DNA of 64,000 nt from Pycnopodia helianthoides (lineage: Eukaryota; Echinodermata; Asteroidea; Forcipulatida; Asteriidae), in contig CM063247.1 in the NCBI GenBank assembly GCA_032158295.1, forward strand, positions 21,256,358 to 21,320,357, read 5' to 3'. The notes beneath the pieces were generated by a model. That model was not told where the DNA came from. It did not search any database and was given only the letters and a program-made list of their open reading frames with translations. How positions within the stretch are numbered: position 1 is the stretch's first letter; each line of letters begins with the position of its first letter. Both the position numbers and the translations under genes were made by a program. Below, one piece after another: positions 36,133-48,240 of this stretch.

Positions 36133-39100
36133 ATGTCCGATCTACCCACCGGTCATGAAACGGCGACCGATTTCACGGCACGTCTGACGCATCAGATCAA
36201 CGGCGGCTTGGCTTGTCTTGGGATAGCCATGGGTATGGAGACGGGACTGTTTGATGTGATGATCACCATGGGCGAGAACAGGAAAACGAGCCTGGAGATT
36301 GCAGACATAGCCAAGATGAAAGAAAGGTAAAAGCTCACCATCATGCACTCACCTCTTCATACTTTGAATAAAGAGATTTTCTAGAATCATCTTTTTTTGT
36401 GACAGTGAAACAAAAAGAAGAAAACAAGTTATAAAACTACAAAAAAATGGTGTCATCAATTGATTGTCAAATTGATGTATTTATCATGGCTCAGGTACCT
36501 GTAATTTTTTTTCTAATCGATTTTTAATTGATTTTTTTATTTTATTCTTAGGTACGTCCGAGAGTGGTTGGGATGTATGACGGTCGCAGACATCGTAAAC
36601 TTCGACCCCGAGCAAGACAAATACTGGATACCTGCCCATCGCACGGGTATCCTCACGCAGTCCGGCGTGTTGTCTGTTGCTATCCCTTGCCTGTCTGGGG
36701 GATTCTTCGATGTTGCAAAATGCTTCAAGAACAATGGCCCAGCAGGTAACAATTGCTCCTTGTTATGAAGATGGGATGGGGATAAAATGAACGTATTCAT
36801 TATGGCTTAATAAGGCATGGGCACATCAAATGAGTACAGTTACCAGACTTTTAAGGACTGAATCAATTATTTCGAGATGTCGTCTTCTCACGTTTTTGAT
36901 GTCACCGTTCTGCAGTAAATTATCTCATGATTTATACAGGTTGGATGGCACTTCCGGAGCTCCGTAGCTGACTACTCCCGTTGATACTTTGTTCTTTTTG
37001 AAAGTATACTCGACGAGAACTTTTCTCCATTCACTCCTCGATCCATGAACTTTGGAATACAGTATATGTGGAATAATGTAAACTAGGTGTTACATTCATT
37101 GTATGACCCTCAGCACGAGTGGAACATGGCTGGGGCAGATCCATCCTGTCATGATGTATTTTTTATATGCGATAGGTGTCCGGTACATTACTGTTTACTA
37201 AAACTGTGCAGTGTTTCTGATCAGCAGAGTGTGGGTTCTAGTCCCGGTCTTAAACCATGTTGATTTCTTCCTGCCCAACAAAACGTTGAGTCAAGCAATC
37301 TTTTAGATTTTAATTGTTTTTCCCTGGTAAAAGACTATGTAGAGTGTAAACTTATAATGTTAACCACTTTGTTAGCCGTCTGACCAAATTAAATTCAGAA
37401 CTACCTGGTTACTCACACATTGCAGTATACATTTTCTTTTAAACAATGAATCGTGCATTTTTCCTCTTACATTTAGGTGTTTGTAACGACAAGTATCCGA
37501 AGTTGGATGAGGTTTTGGACAAACTACACAATCCTTTCTTTCGAGATCAGTTCCTTCAAGAATTTATTCCCTCCATGCCAACGTTAAATCAGCAACTAAG
37601 TAAGTAAACGATTTTTCGATGCTTTTGTCATGATGTAATTTTTTTATGATATGCGTATGTCCGGTACATTACTGTTTACTAAGACTATGCAGTGTTTCTG
37701 ATCAGCAGAGTGTGGGTTCTAGTCCCGGTCTTGACACTGGTGTCTTAAACCACTTTGGTTGCTTCCTTCCGATGGGACGTAAAGCTGTACCGATCCCGAG
37801 TTCTGTGTATAAATGCACGCGTCCTTAAAGGCACTGGACACTATTGGTAATTACTCCAAATAATTGTTAGCATAAAAACTTACTTGGTAACGAGCAATGG
37901 AGAGCTGTTGATTAGTATAAAACATTGTGAGAAACGGCTCCCTCTGAAGTTTTTGAGAAAGAAGTAATTTCTCAGTAAAATATTTGAATTGATTTTGAGA
38001 CCTCACGCGTGAGGTCTTGTAATCAAGCATCTGAAAGCACACAACTTCGTGTGACAAGGGTGTTTTTTCTTCCATTATTATCTCACAACTTCGACGACCA
38101 ATTGAGTTCAAATTTTCACAGGTTTGTTATTTTGTGCATATGTTGAGATACACCAAGTGAGAAAACTGGTCTTTGACAATTACCAATGGTGTCCAGTGTC
38201 TTTAAAAACCCTGCGCCGCCATTTTCTGTTGAATAATGTCTTCGGACGCCCTACAGTACACAGCAGAGTGCTGTACGCTGGGAAAACGTGTATGCCACGA
38301 TCCTTTACAATGTTGATTTCATACTTATTTCAAAGCTAATAACTTTTCCAGATGTTTAAGAGATAGTTTGGCAAAAAACAAGAACAAAACTCATAAAAGA
38401 ACTTTTTGTGTGTGTTAATTTTTGTGAGTTTACACCACGAAAATGCAATTTCTTTTGTACACTTCCCTATATAGAAAGTATTATAACTTGGATTCGGAGT
38501 CCATGGGTCATACTGCCTAAACGGTCATAGGCCATGTCAATCGAGCCTGTCTGAGGATAAAACTTAAAGGGTTTCACCTGTTTTTGCTAAAAAAAATGAA
38601 CAAGTAATTTAGGAAAATGTGTTTTCGGTCTATTGGTTGCAGACCTGTAGGTCATCGGTTAAGAACCCAGTACACTTCTCGCTATAGGAGAAGGTGTTTG
38701 TCCTGGAGCTTGCCCCCTCACATGGCTGGCAACAGATTGCACCACTGCACCTAGCAACACAGCTACATGGTGCAATGTAAATAAATGATATTTGGAACAT
38801 ATGCTCCGTATACCCTGCAGGGGGAAACAAAATGAGCGCTTTGAGACTCCCTCGGGTTTTGATGGTCTATTAATGTGGTTTTTTAAGGGGATTCAGTTCT
38901 GCCATTGATACATTCTTGAGAGTTTTGCAAAGAGTGTATAGGTGGTTTAGAAACTCAACTCTGTTTCAACATGCCAATTTAAAATGTCTAAAATCGAAAG
39001 TTTCAAGTCCTTATCAAACTTAAACGGTCGGTTAAATACTTTGTCTGTCCTTATGTGTCGTTCTGTGTTATTTAGTGAAAGGAATCGCGGTTCTAGAAGT

Positions 39101-39689
39101 AGGGTGCTGCGAGGGAGGTTCGTGCAGGATGCTGGCCAGCCAGTTCCCCAACAGCTACATCTACGGCCTCGACATCTGCCCCAACCTCATTGGGCACGCT
39201 CGAGAGAAGACCAAACGCACGGGTCTCAGCAATGTCGAGTTTGCCAGTGAGGACGTCAGCTGCATGCCGGCCGAGTGGACTTGGAAGTTTGACTACGTCT
39301 TCGTGTATTTCGTCCTTCACGATGTGTCGCACCCGTACAAGGCCCTGCGTGAAATACACCGGGTCTTGAAACCGGGGGGAACCCTATCGGTGGTGGACAC
39401 CGTCACGCACACCAAGCTTGAGGACAATCTTAAGGAGGTGGACAGAGCCTACGTGCTCACCCAGTACACTATGAGTCTGATGAACTGCCTCCCTGTGTCC
39501 CTGCATCCAGGAGATGGAGTTGGTCTCGGAGCCATGTGGGGTAGAGAGAAAGCCCAGCAGATGCTCGAACAGGCAGATTTTGAGATTGTGTCCGTCAGCG
39601 CCACCAATGCACATCTGAATGGTCTTCACTACTTGTGCAGAAAGCCGCATAGTGAAAACAACAATATCTGTAGCAACGGCTTTGCTTGA
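36133..39689 (+). CDS. MT3: SAM-dependent methyltransferase, Rv2258c-like
   Basis: Exons 36133-36326, 36552-36745, 37477-37599 and 39076-39689 join in frame (phases 2, 1, 1) to 374 aa. Exons 1-2 form the winged-helix-like part (TSLEIADIAKMKERYVREWL, then a wing ending YWIPAHR). Exon 4 carries motif I VLEVGCCEG at 176-184, YGLDI and LKPGG, then GVGLGAMWGREKA. The C-terminus is about 11 residues longer than in the paralogues. The middle glycine of the usual GxGxG is Cys182. The frame also stays open to an earlier ATG at 36004 (43 extra residues). MSDLP at 36133 is preferred because it matches the MT1 start. Exon 4 is GC-richer than that of MT1. Acceptor substrate unknown. Confidence 0.85.
36855..36975. 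repeat. MITE family C, one-ended fragment
   Basis: Matches the right end of 8755-9157: GATGTCGTC, AAATTATCTCA, GTTGGATGGCACTTCCGGAG and CTCCGTA. In MT3 intron 2. Confidence 0.7.
37140..37260. repeat. SINE-like repeat before MT3 exon 3
   Basis: Nearly identical to 37625-37755: both contain GTCCGGTACATTACTGTTTA and GATCAGCAGAGTGTGGGTTC followed by TAGTCCCGGTCTT, a degraded B box. Confidence 0.7.
37625..37830. repeat. SINE-like repeat after MT3 exon 3
   Basis: Partner of 37140-37260; this copy continues further through TTGCTTCCTTCCGATGGGAC. The two direct copies bracket exon 3. Confidence 0.7.
37826..38204. repeat. MITE family B in MT3 intron 3
   Basis: Starts TAAAGGCACTGGACACTATT and ends AATGGTGTCCAGTGTCTTTA. 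It carries the small palindrome GACCTCACGCGTGAGGTC. Confidence 0.9.
38305..38640. repeat. Interspersed repeat family F, copy 1
   Basis: Shares TTTACAATGTTGATTTCATA, CAAAGCTAATAAC, CTATATAGAAAGT and GAAAATGTGTTTTCGGTCTA with 47945-48240. Confidence 0.65.
38641..38860 (-). repeat. Degraded SINE-like sequence in MT3 intron 3
   Basis: Contains TAAGAACCCAGTACACTTCT, CTGCAGGGGGAAACA and GAGCGCTTTGAGACTCCC, typical of a SINE body and tail, without a clear head. Confidence 0.4.
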
Positions 39690-39714
39690 AATTATTTTGT
39701 CACAGCAAGTGTGG

Positions 39715-40240
39715 TTTCGGTCGTGACAATTGTGTTCTTGTCGGGCGAGACTTTTAACTACAATTTCTTCTCATCACCCAGGAATATTTGGGTCCCACGA
39801 GTACTTGTACCTCAGGTAGAGACTTGGGGGAGTACCCTACTTGGGATCCGAGAAACTTGGGGAGTACCTCGGGTAGAAACTTGGGGAGTACCTCGGGTAG
39901 AAACTTGGGGAGTGCCTCGGGTAGAAACTTGGGGAGTACCTCGGGTAGAAACTTGGGGAGTACCTCGGGTAGAAACTTGGGGAGTAGCTACCTCGGGTAG
40001 AAACTTGGGGAGTACCTCGGGTAGAAACTTGGGGAGTAGGCCTACCTCGGGTAGAAATACTGGGGGAGTAACCTCGGGTTAGAAACTTGGGGAGTAGGCC
40101 TACCTCGGGTAGAAACTTGGGGGAGTACCTCGGGTAGAAACTTGGGGAGTAGGCCTACCTCGGGTAGAAACTTGGGGGAGTACCTCGGGTAGGGACTGTC
40201 GTTGTGAATGATTAGAGCACCCATCTGGCCGCCGGGTTTA
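39715..40240. repeat. SINE interrupted by a 24-bp minisatellite
   Basis: The left part (AATTTCTTCTCATCACCCAG) and the right part (TTGTGAATGATTAGAGCACC, CATCTGGCCGCCGG) match consecutive pieces of the SINE at 15885-16140. Between them (about 39815-40195) lie roughly 15 units of AGTACCTCGGGTAGAAACTT + GGGG, some carrying an extra TAGGCCT or an extra G. Confidence 0.8.
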
Positions 40241-41262
40241 TTTTATATTATTTTATTTTTTTAGCTGACCTTAATTTCCGCTTAACGTTTGACCATAAAG
40301 AAAATGCAATAAATGGCGATCGTCGTTATCCTTGACGTACACGCATACAAACTTGAGCAAGCTGCTACATTTAGTATGGTACCCAAACTGCGCGAAACTA
40401 CGACGCCGTTTTTCCGGCGACGCCATGCAACATCATGTGAAATCCGTGTCACACAAAGCCTCAAAGGTCTGTTTTCGCGCTAAAGTAACAAAGCACTTAT
40501 CCCGATTTCAAATATCACCTAACTTCGGTTTGTTGTTCGTGCAGTTGACACGGTTTGCGTATACACAGTCGGCTTAAATTTGCAATTTGACACTTCGAGC
40601 CGGATGTTGGAGGTCGAGCAATATTTCTTCAGATTTTATTTAAACTTTATTTATTACATTGTTAGTTTTAATTGTAATCATTCCATCTATATGTTTTTGG
40701 GTGGAAAAAAAGTGATGTGACATAAACAAAAAAATTACACAAAATTTGCGTCCTCGTTAATCTCCCATAGCTGATGGCTCAGAGGTGTCCGGAAGCTCAA
40801 GGGTGACATTATCGTCGCGAGACTTACAAGGTGCTTTGGCTTTAAAACAACGCTTTTTTTCCGCTTGAACTTAAAAGCGGAAAGATGTAAATGCTTTTAG
40901 CAACTACAGTAGGCCTACCTCAATAGAATAGAATAGTTCTTAAAACTTTAAGAGAACAACAATCTGTTATGTCGTTAATAGGATACATTTATCATTCATT
41001 CGTTCATTTTATTTATTCATCATGTGAATACACATGAATTTTGTCACACATTGATTACAGCATTACAAAAATTACCTTAAAAAACTTACAAAAAGTAAAT
41101 CACAATAAGACAAAATATTTACACGAGAGTAAAAGAGACAGTCATAAAAACATGGCGACAAGTTATTAGATAAACTATTGTTAAAACTATGGATGGCACT
41201 TGGAATTGGAAGGAAGTTTTTAAACATGTTTGTTTTAAGGCCCAGTTGTCGAATCTTTACCA
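40241..41262. other. MT3-MT4 spacer; no gene recognised
   Basis: A+T-rich; no supported frame. Confidence 0.4.
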
Positions 41263-41456
41263 GGGCCCAATTTCATAGAGCTGCTTAAGCAGACACTATT
41301 GCTTGAACATCTTGTGCTAAGCAAAATTAAGCAGGATGACAGCCACAGATTGTACATGTGACATGGTATTTCGGCTGGTAACCTTATTCTGGTAAGCATA
41401 ATTTTGTTTTGCTTTGCTACTTTTTGTGCTTAAGTAGCTCTATGACATTGGGCCCT
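41263..41456. repeat. MITE family A, full-length copy
   Basis: GGGCCCAATTTCATAGAGCT at the left; AGCTCTATGACATTGGGCCC at the right. Confidence 0.9.
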
Positions 41457-41698
41457 GATCTGTACAATCAAAGAATATAGAGGGTAATGCGCTCTCAGAC
41501 ATAATACAATTAATTGTGTTCATACTATCTACCAGCTTCTGAAGGCTTTCCATGTCGGCATCTGATTCTGCTGGCGTGTTTAACAATAAGTTGAAGTTTT
41601 TTTCTGGCTATGTACAGTCAGGGAATTGAACCAAGTGATTGAACAGAAATTTAGGAACGATTGCGTAGTCACTTTCTGATAAAAAATAATGCCAAAAT

Positions 41699-42118
41699 TC
41701 TGGTGTTCACATTAAAATATTGGAGTTTCTTCAACGTTAGCTACAATCCGGCCATATCTCGTTGGGCCCCCTGTCCCCTTTCAATGTTGAATCACATTGT
41801 TGCACGGTCTTTTGCGTTCCAGACAACATTGAGCGGGGGACGGGGGACGGGGGACGGGGAGAGAATGTTTATTGTGAGACAGGGAATGGTTATTGTATGG
41901 TTATTGTAACGTTATAGGAACGGGTGGCCCAAGCATTTTGGCCGGATTGTAGAACCACCACCGGAGCCTTAAATTCACTACGCTGAATGAAGATGTCGTG
42001 ACGACATCGAAAGCAACGTCACTGCACTATTATCGATTTCAAAAAGTTCTTTAGGATACAAATTGTATAATACAGTTATTAACACGCCTACAATCCTTCA
42101 TATTGTTATGAAAACGTT
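41699..42118. repeat. Tandem duplication, copy 1
   Basis: CTGGTGTTCACATTAAAATA, GAACCACCACCGGAGCCTTA, GATGTCGTGACGACATCGAA and the closing CTTCATATTGTTATGAAAAC recur in the same order at 42130-42355. This copy also holds a 200-bp stretch (41745-41945), with a G-quadruplex-type (GGGGGAC)n run at about 41835-41859, that the other lacks. Confidence 0.8.
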
Positions 42119-42129
42119 CTGAGTGTCAA

Positions 42130-42355
42130 CATTCTGGTGTTCACATTAAAATATTGGAGTTTCCTTAACGTTAGCTAGAACCACCACCGGAGCCTTAAAT
42201 TCACTACGCTGAATGAAGATGTCGTGACGACATCGAAAGCTACGTCACTGCACAACTATCGATTTCAAAAAGGTACCTACAAATTCTTTAGGATACAAAT
42301 TTCATTTATAGTTTTTAACTCGCCTAGAATCCTTCATATTTTTATGAAAACGTAC
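42130..42355. repeat. Tandem duplication, copy 2
   Basis: Partner of 41699-42118, without the G-rich insertion; it may represent the pre-insertion state. Confidence 0.8.
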
Positions 42356-42488
42356 TGAGCGGCGCTGCACCAGTAGTTGTACTATAGTTATACTTATAGT
42401 TATATTTATAGTAGTTACAATGGTAGTATATAGCGTACTGTTTTATCTTGTTATTACGCTTCTGAGGGTAGACTTACGGGGAAACAAT

Positions 42489-42865
42489 TAAAGGCACTAG
42501 ACACTATTTGTAATTATTTAAAAAAAAAATTGTTAGCATAAAAACTGACCTAGTAACAAGCAATGGAGAGCTGTTAATAGTATAAAACATTGTGAGAAAC
42601 GGCTCCCTCTGAAGTAATGTAGTTTTTGAGAAAGAGGTAATTTCTCACTCGAATAATAAAAAGAATTCAGCTGAAGCCTTTTATTATGCACCTGAAAGCA
42701 CACAAAATTGTGCAATGAGGGTGTTTTTTCTTTCACTATTTTCTTGCAACTGCGATGACCAATTGAATCCAAACTTTCACAGATTTGTTATTTTATGCAC
42801 CTGATGGGATACACCAAGTGAATATACTGGTTTTTGACAATTACCAAAGGTGTCAAGTGCCTTTA
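42489..42865. repeat. MITE family B
   Basis: Starts TAAAGGCACTAGACACTATT and ends AAGGTGTCAAGTGCCTTTA. Confidence 0.85.
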
Positions 42866-44357
42866 AGCATTATTACATTCTTGTTGAAAACGACTTTGTA
42901 ATATTTTGTAACTGCTTATTGAACATGTACCGTGTAAATAAAAATAGTAAACAAAACAAACAAGGCGCCCTCAATAATGAAAGTGCCGTTGTTGTAAAAA
43001 GTACATGATGACTGTTGCATTTGTTTATTCGATCGAGGGTCATCTTTCTCGAAAATCTGTGTGAAGAATATTGCAGAGTTTGTACCAGAGAGACCTTACC
43101 GGAGTGGTGAAACTTGCTGAAATTGTTAACAGTTATGAGTATGCGGGACCAGTGACGATTTTTTTTACTATAAGGCAAAGTAACGAAAAACATGTTTAGT
43201 GTCCTGCCTTTTTGGAAAGAAGGAGAGTGAATAAAGCCAGTAAGGACAGTTCCAGCAAGTCTGGGAAATTATACAAAGAACGTTATAATAGATTATATTT
43301 GCATCGGGGACGCTGTAAAAACCAGATAATTTTGTGTTTTTCTAGCAACTATTTTTTCTTATAGCATGTGTTTGATCGGAAATTACAGATTTTTTTAGAT
43401 TGATTTGTTGTGAGTCCCTTGAGTGATCCGGTGCAATTCCAAACGTTGGGACAAATACACCCAGACAATGTGTTTACACACGAAATCGTTTGCCCAGCCT
43501 GCTGATGCGATTAGAACAGAACAAGCCACTGCAGTGGAAATAATATATATCAACAACGGTTTTGCAAATAAACATAGTTACAAAACTAATAGTATTGTGT
43601 CAATCAGATCTGATGTACAATTTTTCTTCAGAGTGTACAAACATACCGTCTATCACCACGACCATTGACGTACAATTATCATTGGGATTGGATACTAAGT
43701 CGGCTGTTATTTCTCTATCCCAAACAAGTGTCGATGCTACTCGAACAACAATTACAATTATTCGATATTCAAGAGACTGTTCTGTTTCGCTTAAGCCTTG
43801 CTTGTCAAATATTTTTAAAGATGGGGGGGGGGGGAGTTGTGTACAATTGTTGAGTTCAGGTTTGTCGTTCATGCCAGAAAGAGGCAGCTAACTATGGCTT
43901 GCAAAGGCTTCAAGCTCGTATAAAGTAGTTTAAATAACTTGGACTGATTCGTTGTTATCAAGTAATCTCACAAAATTCAAATGGATAGTTTAAAACATGA
44001 CATCCAGTTACATCGTGACATAATAGTAAAGTAGGCTCATAAATAGATTTGGCATTTTCAATAATTAATTATAGTTATAAAACATGTAATAACCATGCAG
44101 TGGGACAATATTACAGTGAGGCTTAGGTGACGCCGAGGCCTTTGTTCCTTAATTGACAGACGAGCAAAAAAATAAACTCGAAACAAGACAAAATACATGT
44201 ACAAAGATGACATACGTCTCGATAGACAATTCCAAGACAAAGGCTAATGTATTAAAGGTGTGATGACAAGAACATCATTATAGCAAAGACGATGACAGCT
44301 GGATACTGCAGAACAAGTAAAAAAGTATAATTACTGTATCAAGTCGGCCCAGTTGCT
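42866..44357. other. No gene recognised
   Basis: Overlapping frames near 43423-43891 of 81-109 codons on both strands have no recognisable motif; a G run lies at 43823-43834. Confidence 0.4.
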
Positions 44358-44360
44358 TTT

Positions 44361-44611
44361 GTGCACAGCCACAATCATGGGTACACAATTTTGTCGTGTC
44401 CATGTTATGAACAACGGTTTGAAAACCAGTGATGTAACAGTTATCTCAATGTTGTTTGTAAATTAGTTTATTAATCAGCGTTGTGTAAATGAAGAGTAGA
44501 AAGTACTTGAGTTTGTCGAATACCAGATCTGAAAAGAGTTACTCAATATTTATGTGCGGTTCATTTGGTGTCTTTGTAACCAAAAGTGTACCCACGATTG
44601 TGGCTGTGCAC
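44361..44611. repeat. Foldback element with 26-bp inverted ends
   Basis: GTGCACAGCCACAATCATGG followed by GTACAC at the left; GTGTACCCACGATTGTGGCT followed by GTGCAC at the right; about one mismatch. The interior is non-coding. Confidence 0.8.
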
Positions 44612-45157
44612 ATTTTCAATTTTCTTGTATAAAAGACGGTGACTTTTTAGTGACGCTTCGCACGTACTTTGACCCTTTCCTCCACGGGTTAACGCTCTTT
44701 CTCAATTCCACACTAATCCTGCAACTCCCTCCGTGAACAAAACTCTGTAAAGATCCGCATGCCCAGTCTATTGATATAACCATATGGACCTTCAATGTAA
44801 CAGCCCAAGTTTTTGCCAACCAAGGTTGGACAACTATAGGGAGCCATAAATGCAAAGCAAAAACAGGTATAGCCACAAGTTGTAACAATGTCACACAAAT
44901 ATTCAAAAAGGGGTTAACAGTGAATAATGTAACAGGGGGCGGGGGGGGGGCTGACCGGAGGGAAAAAGGCTTGTTTGACCACGTACTTGAAGTACCCGTA
45001 AGAAAAATCTTTATTTCCGTTTCAATAGAACATTATTGTTTAGAAATAGTCCTATCCAACGTACGGTGGTACTACATATTATTGGAAGAGTCTCAGCGAT
45101 TTGTTAAAATCTGCACTTTAACTTTGTCAAATTTTGCAAAAAAATTGAAAGCACAGT

Positions 45158-45497
45158 TCAGGTATTGTACACTTTTGGTAACAGCTCAAAATCAGTGTCC
45201 ACATTTTGTGTGATTAAACATATGCATGAACAAACAAACCTGTGAAAGTTTGAGCTCAATTGGTCATCGAGGTCACAAGAAAATAGTGAAAAGAGCTCTT
45301 ATGTGTTTTGTGTTTTTTCAAATTATCGCGCGCGATAATTACTATTGTTTTACTCGTTTCTCAGAAACGATAGCATTTTAGGCAGGAATTTTTTAAGGAA
45401 CCCTTTCTACCATTACTTACTTTAAATCATGTAAGTTATGTGTGATTCTGTGAACATTTGTGTTTTTCGATCTTACCAATAGTGTACAGCCTTTAAC
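45158..45497. repeat. MITE family B variant, inverted, upstream of MT4
   Basis: Reverse-orientation relative of 15375-15715, with the same ATTATCGCGCGCGATAAT palindrome and a CCAATAGTGTACAGCCTTTA end. It ends about 170 bp before the MT4 start codon, so it may lie in or near that promoter. Confidence 0.85.
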
Positions 45498-45665
45498 CTC
45501 GTCCTTTATACGACCTTCACAATTACAAAGATGAGCTTGGCTGCAAAGTAGGCATAACACACTGCCATGCGCTTTCTGTGGCCAGCTTCGGATCTGTACA
45601 AATTGCATTCAATACTAAACCGACTAGCATTGTAATATCGCTCTCATTCGGTGTAGCTTGCAATA

Positions 45666-47897
45666 ATGGCTGCCGCAGATGAGACCGCTGTGGATTTCTC
45701 GACCCGCGTTACGGGGCAGCTTGTCGGTGGCATAGCAGGAATTGGGATAGCCATGGGTATGGAGACGGGGCTGTTTGATGTGATGATCACCATGGGGGAG
45801 AAAAGGAAAACCAGCAAGGACATTGCGGACGTGGCTAACTTGAAAGAAAGGTGAGCTTAAACGTTGAAGGCAGGGTCGTACTCATACTGGCCATAGATTG
45901 TTTGTTTTTGTCAACGTTGGCATAATGCTGATTTAAAGGCCAAGTTGTCAATAAACATACTGAATGTTTCAGTTGAATACAAGTGTCTACTTATTGAGAA
46001 AAAAACTGTCACGATAGTTTAAGAATGTCAAACCCATCCACGTTAAGCGAGGTGACGCGGGTCTATTTATTTATTAGTAAGTCCTTGGTCGCAGCATTCA
46101 CACACGGACATCGCGGAAATTAGAATTTGACATGTTTTATTACTTTTATTGATTTCTAAGCAATTGGGGCATTTCAGACGAAACATTTCACATGATGCTT
46201 ATCACCATTACCATCTTTATTACAATTAAACTTTTGGATAAAAATTACACAGTTTTTTAAAAATTATTTTTAATTTGTTGTACTATTATTTTATTTATTT
46301 ATTTATTATTCTATGTTAATTTAGTAATTATTCATTTATGTGCATTGGGCACCTCATAGTGGAGCTTTGCTCATTATAAATCCACTATTAATATGTGTTG
46401 TTATTTATTAATCTTACATTTTAGATTTATTTATTGATTTGTTTAATGACGGAGTCATGTCATGGATTCTTATATCTATATGTTTTCACAGATATGTAAG
46501 GGAGTGGTTGGGATCTATGGCCGCTGCAAACATCGTCAACTTTGACCCCGCTGAAGAGACATTTTGGCTGCCGTCCCACCGATCAAACATCGTGGAACTG
46601 AAGGCTCTTGCTATGACCGCACCCGTTCTGAACGGAGGATTCTTCCAAGTTGCTGATTGCTTCAAAAAGGATGGAGCAGCAGGTGAGGAAAAATACTTTC
46701 GTAGACGGTCCTGATATAAATACCTCCGTACTGCAATACAGACAATAACAAAGTATAGTTGTCATGTGTTTTAAAATGGCCGAGTTTTATTGTTGCAATA
46801 ATTTTGTTTGTCCCTTTGGGTTAATTCGCTGAAGTTCATGAAGTTGGACACTCCTCCCTATGTGGCAGTTTGTTTGTGTGATCTCAAGTTTTGTTGGATC
46901 GTTATTATTTTAATATTTTGTTTTTACATTGTCCCCCCCCCCCCCCCAGGTGTCGGTTATGACCTGTATCACAACTTCGATGATCTGATGAGTTTGACTC
47001 AGGGAGTGTTTTTCCGGGACCATCTTATTCAAGAGTTTATTCCAGCTATGCCCCATCTGCATCAACAGCTAAGTAAGTATGGTGCCGATGACACACCAAA
47101 GCTTCCCCTACTATCTTCAGACTGAACAGTATAGTCATTACCCTCATTTGGGGAATTGTTCCAATCACAGATTCCGGGTCATGTTGACCCAGAAATGGGT
47201 CAGGTCCATTGATACCCAGAATCTGGGTCAATTTAATCCTGGGAGTTTTTAGAGTGTGATGCATAAAAAAATGTAGTTGTATTTTCATGAACCCATTGTT
47301 GTCATTGTAAACGCAGAGAATGGGATTGTGGTGTTGGACATCGGATGCTGTGGCGGTGTGTCCACAACCACCATGGCCAGACACTTCCCCAAGAGTCATT
47401 TCTACGGCCTAGACTTGTCCAAGCCAGCGCTCAGCAAGGCTCGAGACGCGGCAGCCGAGATGGGCCTCTCCAATGTCGAGTTCATCTATGCCGACATCTC
47501 AGTCATGCCGCCCGACTGGACGGACAAGTTCGACTACCTCTTCATGAACTTTGTCCTCCACGACCTGGCCTACCCCGACAAGGCTCTTCGGGACATGCAC
47601 CGGGTACTCAAGCCAGGGGGGACCCTGTCCGTCGTGGAAACCCCGGCACATGCAAAACTACAAGATAATCTGGCGGAGCCAGATCGTGACAGCCTGGTCG
47701 TCGACTACATTTACAGTTTGATGAACTGCATGCCGACATCACTCAACCACAAAGACGGGGCGGGCTTGGGCGCCATGTGGGGCAGGGAGAATGCTCGAGC
47801 GGCAATTGAAGCGGCCAACTTTCAAGTCTTATCCGTGACCGAAGTGCCGTCCCAATCCGGCATACACCTTATGTGTACAAAACCCCCAAACCCCTGA
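45666..47897 (+). CDS. MT4: SAM-dependent methyltransferase, Rv2258c-like
   Basis: Exons 45666-45850, 46492-46682, 46950-47072 and 47317-47897 join in frame (phases 2, 1, 1) to 359 aa, the most compact copy at 2.2 kb. The N-terminal winged-helix-like part has TSKDIADVANLKERYVREWL and a wing ending FWLPSHR. Exon 4 has motif I VLDIGCCGG at 172-180, YGLDL and LKPGG, then GAGLGAMWGRENA. Asp174 is the acidic residue of motif I; the middle glycine is Cys178. The exon 3 acceptor tract is fifteen consecutive Cs before AG. Exon 4 is GC-rich. MT5 is the closest paralogue (GIGIAMGMETGLFDVMITMG is identical). Cytosolic by absence of a signal; acceptor unknown. Confidence 0.87.
47158..47262. repeat. GACCC/GGGTC repeat in MT4 intron 3
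   Basis: Same family as 4255-4690, ending GGGAGTTTTTAGAGTGT. Confidence 0.55.
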
Positions 47898-47944
47898 AAA
47901 TGAAAGACCAAAATGCTTTAGCTGCTTTGTTTATAAACCCTGTA

Positions 47945-48240
47945 TACCTCCTTTACAATGTTGATTTCATACATTTTTCAAAGCTAATAACCTTTCGAGA
48001 CGATGAGGAGATAGTTTGCCCCCCCCAAAAAAAAAAAAAAATCAATAAAAAAAATACATATACTTTGTTTTGTTAAATGTTAAATACACCTCGAAAAGGC
48101 AACATTTTGTGTACACTAACCTATATAGAAAGTGTTTTATAACTTGAAGGTTTTCAACTTTAAGTTGTAAAAACATAAACGAGTAACAAAGGAAAATGTG
48201 TTTTCGGTCTATTGGTTGTAGACCCTGTAGGCCATCGGAG
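47945..48240. repeat. Interspersed repeat family F, copy 2
   Basis: Partner of 38305-38640; interrupted by a C run and A run near 48019-48040. Confidence 0.65.
48044..48049 (+). promoter_or_regulatory. Candidate poly(A) signal of MT4
   Basis: AATAAA 147 nt past the stop codon, but inside a repeat copy. Confidence 0.4.

Noticed and set aside
39711..40082. 123-codon frame of ETWGVPRV repeats
   Set aside because: 24-bp minisatellite inside a SINE; not coding.
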